A stretch of DNA of 52,163 nucleotides from Paranoxybacillus sp035645275 (GTDB taxonomy: Bacteria > Bacillota > Bacilli > Bacillales > Anoxybacillaceae), in the NCBI GenBank assembly GCA_035645275.1, contig DASQMX010000029.1:1-52163 (forward strand), written 5' to 3'. The position numbers and the translations under genes were made by a program. Positions 48,528 to 52,163 of the stretch are shown here, piece by piece (the stretch's first letter is position 1; the number at the start of each line of letters is the position of its first letter). The notes beneath the pieces are model-generated. The model saw only the letters and a list, made by a program, of their open reading frames with translations. It had not been told where the DNA came from and did no database searches.

Positions 48528-49055
48528 ATGGTAAATAATTCATATATTGCTCTTGGATCAAATATTGGTAATCGTCTTCAGTATTTGCATGAAGCAGTAA
48601 AAAAATTAGATGAACATGAGCAAATTTCTGTTGTTGATACATCTTCAATATATGAGACAGAACCAGTTGGCTACATAGAACAAGATTGTTTTTTAAATAT
48701 GGTCGTCCAAGTCAAAACATCCCTTTCTCCGTTTGCGTTATTAGAAGTGACGCGAAAAATTGAAGATGATCTTGGAAGAAAACGGGAGATTCGTTGGGGG
48801 CCAAGAACGTTAGACCTTGACATTTTATTGTATAATCAAGAAAATATTGAGACAGAGCAACTTATCATTCCGCATCCTCGCATGCTAGAGAGAGCATTTG
48901 TATTAGTACCGCTTTTAGAGCTTAATCCTGATATTTGCATTCCTAACAATAAAAAAAGTTTATTGTTGATAATAGATGAACTACCTGACAAAGAAGGGAT
49001 TCGTATATGGAAGCAGAAAAGTGGGGGAGACGTATTCGCGCTTTTCGAAAACTAA
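48528..49055 (+). CDS. folK: 2-amino-4-hydroxy-6-hydroxymethyldihydropteridine diphosphokinase
   Basis: 175-residue HPPK: YIALGSNIGNRLQYL, YETEPVGYIEQDCFLNMVV, and RWGPRTLDLDILLYN with the metal-binding DLD. It pyrophosphorylates the pterin made by FolB for use by FolP. ATG 48528 immediately follows the folB stop codon. It overlaps yazB by 49 bases. Confidence 0.97.
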   Translation: MVNNSYIALGSNIGNRLQYLHEAVKKLDEHEQISVVDTSSIYETEPVGYIEQDCFLNMVVQVKTSLSPFALLEVTRKIEDDLGRKREIRWGPRTLDLDILLYNQENIETEQLIIPHPRMLERAFVLVPLLELNPDICIPNNKKSLLLIIDELPDKEGIRIWKQKSGGDVFALFEN

Positions 49056-49222
49056 AAGGGTATACACAGGAAAGTTTCGCTAAAGAATTGGGAGTGTCTG
49101 TGTCCGTTTTAGGTGAAATAGAGCGCGGTAACCGCTTGCCAACAGAACAGTTTTTGCAGATGGTGGCTGAACGGTTAGATATTACGGTAGAAGAGCTTTC
49201 TCCACCGGAACATAATACTTAA
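49007..49222 (+). CDS. yazB: XRE-family HTH protein YazB
   Basis: 71 residues. A single lambda-repressor-type HTH (about 6-62): RRIRAFRKLKGYTQESFAKELGVSVSVLGEIERGNRLP. The target is unknown. A helix-turn-helix gene sits here in B. subtilis too, between folK and dusB. ATG 49007 has AAGAAGGGA upstream, well inside folK, so the 49-base overlap is real rather than a start error. Confidence 0.9.
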   Translation: MEAEKWGRRIRAFRKLKGYTQESFAKELGVSVSVLGEIERGNRLPTEQFLQMVAERLDITVEELSPPEHNT

Positions 49223-49251
49223 TTCATTTTAATAAAGAAGGAGGGTGGAAC

Positions 49252-50253
49252 ATGTTAAAAATTGGTGATATTGAAATGAAAAATCCTGTCGTATTGGCTC
49301 CGATGGCGGGGGTTTGTAATTCTGCATTTCGTTTAACAGTGAAAGAATTCGGAGCTGGCCTCGTTTGCGCGGAGATGGTTAGCGATAAAGGGATTGTATT
49401 TAATAACCAAAAAACGATAGAGATGTTATATATTGATGAGCGGGAAAAGCCGTTAAGTCTGCAAATTTTTGGCGGCGAAAAAGAAACGTTGGTCGAAGCA
49501 GCAAAATTTGTTGATAAAAATACAAATGCCGATATTATTGATATCAATATGGGGTGTCCTGTTCCAAAAATTACAAAATGCGATGCTGGTGCGAAATGGT
49601 TGTTAGACCCTAACAAAATTTACGATGTAGTGGCTGCGGTTGTCGATGCAGTAGAGAAACCAGTTACAGTGAAAATGCGCATCGGCTGGGATGAAAATCA
49701 TATTTATGCGGTCGAAAATGCCCAAGCTGTTGAGCGTGCCGGGGGTAAAGCAGTTGCTGTTCATGGAAGAACAAGAGCGCAAATGTATGAAGGAAAAGCA
49801 GATTGGAATGTTATTAAGCAAGTAAAAGAAGCGGTAAGTATTCCAGTTATCGGAAATGGAGATGTACAAACTCCACAAGACGCGAAAAGAATGTTAGAAG
49901 AAACAGGCGTAGATGGTGTAATGATTGGACGTGCAGCTCTTGGAAATCCATGGATGATTTATCGTACTGTACGTTATTTAGAAACAGGAGAGCTCATCCC
50001 TGAACCGTCTGTCCGTGAGAAGATTGATGTATGTATTTTACACTTGGATCGTTTAATCGCATTAAAAAATGAACATATTGCAGTAAAAGAAATGCGCAAA
50101 CATGCTGCTTGGTATTTAAAAGGCATTCGTGGAAATGCGAAGATTCGCAATGCTATTAACGAGTGTAATACACGTGAAGAACTCGTCTCACTTTTAACAA
50201 ATTTTGCGGCAGAGGTAGAAGAAAAGCAACAAAACAGTGCTCAAGCTGTATGA
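49252..50253 (+). CDS. dusB: tRNA-dihydrouridine synthase DusB
   Basis: 333-residue FMN TIM-barrel enzyme: APMAGVCNSAFR, EMVSDKGIVF, the catalytic-Cys segment INMGCPVPKITKCDAG, KMRIGWDE, VHGRTRAQMYEGKADW and GNGDVQTPQDAKRM. It reduces specific uridines to dihydrouridine in tRNA. AAGGAGGGTGG precedes ATG 49252. Last gene of the pab/folate operon. Confidence 0.96.
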   Translation: MLKIGDIEMKNPVVLAPMAGVCNSAFRLTVKEFGAGLVCAEMVSDKGIVFNNQKTIEMLYIDEREKPLSLQIFGGEKETLVEAAKFVDKNTNADIIDINMGCPVPKITKCDAGAKWLLDPNKIYDVVAAVVDAVEKPVTVKMRIGWDENHIYAVENAQAVERAGGKAVAVHGRTRAQMYEGKADWNVIKQVKEAVSIPVIGNGDVQTPQDAKRMLEETGVDGVMIGRAALGNPWMIYRTVRYLETGELIPEPSVREKIDVCILHLDRLIALKNEHIAVKEMRKHAAWYLKGIRGNAKIRNAINECNTREELVSLLTNFAAEVEEKQQNSAQAV

Positions 50254-50269
50254 TGAATTTGATTACCGA

Positions 50270-50299
50270 CTGCCAGCTCGTTTGCTGGCAGTATTTCTT
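50270..50299 (+). terminator. Terminator after dusB
   Basis: CTGCCAGC / GCTGGCAG perfect stem with a TCGTTT loop and a modest TATTTCTT tail. Confidence 0.72.
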
Positions 50300-50332
50300 A
50301 TTAAATATAAAATATACAATGGAGTGAATGGC

Positions 50333-51817
50333 ATGAGTCATGAAGAATTAAATGATCAATTGTTAGTTCGTCGTGAAAAGATGCGTAAACTAAGAGAAAA
50401 AGGTATAGATCCATTTGGAAAACGTTTTGAACGTACGCATAAAGCACAAGAACTCTTTGAATTATATGGAGATTTATCAAAAGAAGAATTAGAAGAGAAA
50501 CAAATTAAGGTTGCCGTTGCCGGTCGGATTATGACTAAACGCGGTAAAGGTAAAGCTGGATTTGCTCACATTCAAGATGTAACAGGGCAAATTCAAATCT
50601 ATGTTCGTAAAGATGATGTTGGGGAAGAGCAGTACGAGCTATTTGATACTTCCGATTTAGGTGATATTGTCGGTGTTCACGGCACGGTTTTCAAAACAAA
50701 AGTGGGTGAACTATCCATTAAAGTTTCATCTTACGAGCTATTAACAAAATCATTGCGTCCGCTTCCGGAAAAATATCATGGTTTAAAAGATATTGAACAA
50801 CGCTATCGTCAACGTTACCTTGATTTAATTATGAATCCGGAAAGCAAAAATACGTTCATTACGCGCAGTTTAATTATTCAATCAATGCGTCGCTATCTAG
50901 ATAGCCGCGGTTATTTAGAAGTAGAAACACCAATGATGCATTCAATCGCCGGAGGTGCAGCGGCTCGTCCGTTTATCACTCACCACAATGCATTAGATAT
51001 TCCGTTGTATATGCGTATTGCGATTGAATTGCATTTAAAACGTCTAATTGTTGGTGGATTAGAAAAAGTATACGAAATTGGCCGTGTGTTCCGTAACGAA
51101 GGTATTTCCACACGTCACAATCCAGAGTTTACTATGCTTGAGCTATATGAAGCGTATGCAGATTACAAAGATATTATGAAACTGACTGAAAATATGATCG
51201 CTCATATTGCTCAAGAAGTGTTAGGTACAACAAAAATTCAGTATGGAGAACATACAGTTGATTTGACACCTGAGTGGAAACGACTTCATATGGTAGACGC
51301 AATTAAAGAATATGTTGGGGTAGACTTCTGGAAGGAAATGAGCGATGAAGAAGCAAGAGCTTTAGCTAAAGAACACGGTGTAGAAATTGCTCCACACATG
51401 ACATTTGGACATATTGTAAACGAGTTCTTTGAGCAAAAAGTAGAAGATAAGCTTATTCAACCAACATTTATTTATGGTCATCCAGTAGAAATATCACCAT
51501 TAGCAAAGAAAAATCCAGATGATCCGCGATTTACAGATCGTTTTGAATTGTTTATTGTTGGTCGCGAACATGCAAACGCATTTACTGAGCTAAATGATCC
51601 AATTGATCAAAGAGAACGTTTTGAAGCTCAATTAAAAGAGCGTGAACAAGGTAACGATGAAGCGCATGAAATGGATGAAGATTTTATTGAAGCATTAGAA
51701 TACGGTATGCCGCCAACAGGTGGTTTGGGTATCGGTATTGACCGTCTTGTTATGCTATTGACTAATTCTCCATCTATTCGTGATGTGTTGTTATTCCCAC
51801 AAATGCGCAACAAATAA
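50333..51817 (+). CDS. lysS: Lysyl-tRNA synthetase (class II)
   Basis: 494 residues. An N-terminal OB-fold anticodon domain (about 58-160) is followed by a class II core with motif 2 (FRNEGISTRHNPEFTMLE) and motif 3 (GLGIGIDRLVML). ATG 50333 follows GGAGTGA. A frame extension to 50237 crosses the dusB terminator and is rejected. It is the last protein gene before the next rRNA operon. Confidence 0.97.
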   Translation: MSHEELNDQLLVRREKMRKLREKGIDPFGKRFERTHKAQELFELYGDLSKEELEEKQIKVAVAGRIMTKRGKGKAGFAHIQDVTGQIQIYVRKDDVGEEQYELFDTSDLGDIVGVHGTVFKTKVGELSIKVSSYELLTKSLRPLPEKYHGLKDIEQRYRQRYLDLIMNPESKNTFITRSLIIQSMRRYLDSRGYLEVETPMMHSIAGGAAARPFITHHNALDIPLYMRIAIELHLKRLIVGGLEKVYEIGRVFRNEGISTRHNPEFTMLELYEAYADYKDIMKLTENMIAHIAQEVLGTTKIQYGEHTVDLTPEWKRLHMVDAIKEYVGVDFWKEMSDEEARALAKEHGVEIAPHMTFGHIVNEFFEQKVEDKLIQPTFIYGHPVEISPLAKKNPDDPRFTDRFELFIVGREHANAFTELNDPIDQRERFEAQLKEREQGNDEAHEMDEDFIEALEYGMPPTGGLGIGIDRLVMLLTNSPSIRDVLLFPQMRNK

Positions 51818-51826
51818 CTAGCTTAT

Positions 51827-51870
51827 AAATCTCCTATGAGATTCATCTCATAGGAGATTTAAATTTTTTA
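51827..51870 (+). terminator. Terminator after lysS
   Basis: AAATCTCCTATGAG / CTCATAGGAGATTT perfect stem, ATTCAT loop and AAATTTTTT tail. Confidence 0.95.
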
Positions 51871-51880
51871 AAAAAAATAG

Positions 51881-51909
51881 TTGATTTATATATAAAGGCA
51901 TGATATATT
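51881..51909 (+). promoter_or_regulatory. rRNA operon promoter P1
   Basis: TTGATT (51881-51886), 17-bp spacer, TATATT (51904-51909). Confidence 0.75.
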
Positions 51910-51964
51910 AATAAACGTCGCTTCGATAGCGATAAAAACAAATGAAAAATAAATAAAAAAGTTG

Positions 51965-51993
51965 TTGACAAAACGAAATGGAATTGATATATT
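51965..51993 (+). promoter_or_regulatory. rRNA operon promoter P2
   Basis: TTGACA (51965-51970), 17-bp spacer, TATATT (51988-51993). It lies 84 bases downstream of P1. Tandem promoters are typical of Bacillus rrn operons. Confidence 0.88.
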
Positions 51994-51998
51994 AAAAA

Positions 51999-52050
51999 AG
52001 TCGCGTGTGAGCGACGGAAACAAATGTTCTTTGAAAACTGAACAAAACGA
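51999..52050 (+). promoter_or_regulatory. rRNA leader with hairpin and boxA antitermination site
   Basis: GTCGC / GCGAC hairpin just after P2, followed by TGTTCTTTGAAAACTGAACA (52025-52044), the conserved Bacillus rrn leader element containing the boxA-like NusB/S10 site. Confidence 0.7.
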
Positions 52051-52081
52051 AGCGTCCACGTCAATTTGCTAGGTATATAAC

Positions 52082-52163
52082 TTTATTGGAGAGTTTGATC
52101 CTGGCTCAGGACGAACGCTGGCGGCGTGCCTAATACATGCAAGTCGAGCGGACCGAGGGGAGC
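52082..52163 (+). rRNA. rrs: 16S ribosomal RNA (5' part only)
   Basis: TTTATTGGAGAGTTTGATC followed by CTGGCTCAGGACGAACGCTG is the universal 16S 5' end. The gene runs off the window after 82 bases, within the first variable region. The V1 start (GTCGAGCGGACCGAGGGG) is compatible with the Geobacillus/Anoxybacillus group. Confidence 0.97.

Overview
The window is a stretch of a Bacillaceae chromosome close to the replication origin. It is collinear with the Bacillus subtilis segment running from the 5S gene of one rRNA operon through csfB, tmk, holB, yabA, abrB, metS, rnmV-ksgA, purR, glmU-prs, mfd, spoVT, divIC, spoIIE, tilS, ftsH and the pab/folate operon to lysS, and it ends in the 16S gene of the next rRNA operon. 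The spore genes, moderate AT-richness and start of the 16S gene suggest a thermophilic Bacillaceae such as the Anoxybacillus/Geobacillus/Parageobacillus group. That genus-level guess comes from memory of the families and was not checked by alignment.

Layout. Positions 1-223 hold the tail of an rRNA operon (5S plus terminator). 406-7062 carries the sigma-G inhibitor csfB, a decarboxylase, thymidylate kinase, DNA polymerase delta-prime, ricT, yabA and three RNA-modification or nuclease-type genes. abrB (7065-7349, minus strand) is the only clear minus-strand gene. 7850-14812 has metS, tatD, the cell-wall protein yabE, 5S maturase rnmV, rsmA and the spore protease yabG. 15001-22714 has veg, sspF, ispE, purR, ridA, spoVG, glmU, prs, ctc, pth and fin. 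22751-32618 has mfd, spoVT, a lipid-flippase-like protein, yabN, rqcP, yabP, yabQ, divIC and yabR. Two tRNA genes follow, then spoIIE, yabS, yabT, tilS, hpt and ftsH. 41563-51817 has coaX, hslO, cysK, the p-aminobenzoate/folate operon (pabB-pabA-pabC-folP-folB-folK-yazB-dusB) and lysS. The tandem rRNA promoters and first 82 bases of 16S close the window.

How it works together. Housekeeping genes (translation, tRNA/rRNA maturation, replication control, PRPP and nucleotide supply, folate) are interleaved with sporulation genes. Many sporulation genes have recognisable dedicated promoter motifs inside otherwise continuous runs: sigma-F for csfB and fin, sigma-G for sspF and spoVT, sigma-H for spoVG, sigma-K for yabG, Spo0A for spoIIE and abrB.

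I see no defence island, prophage, CRISPR array or intact insertion sequence, and no novel protein system. What is unexplained is mostly RNA- or operator-level. The ctc leader has a 16-bp hairpin that buries its ribosome binding site, with a sigma-B-like promoter placed so that its own transcript would escape the hairpin, and weaker versions of this layout occur at other internal sporulation genes. The abrB-metS gap contains a possible Spo0A-controlled rightward transcript. folB appears to start on ATC. There is an 18-bp perfect palindrome before yabE, a TRAP-like triplet cluster over the pabA ribosome site, and several long-hairpin intergenic repeats.
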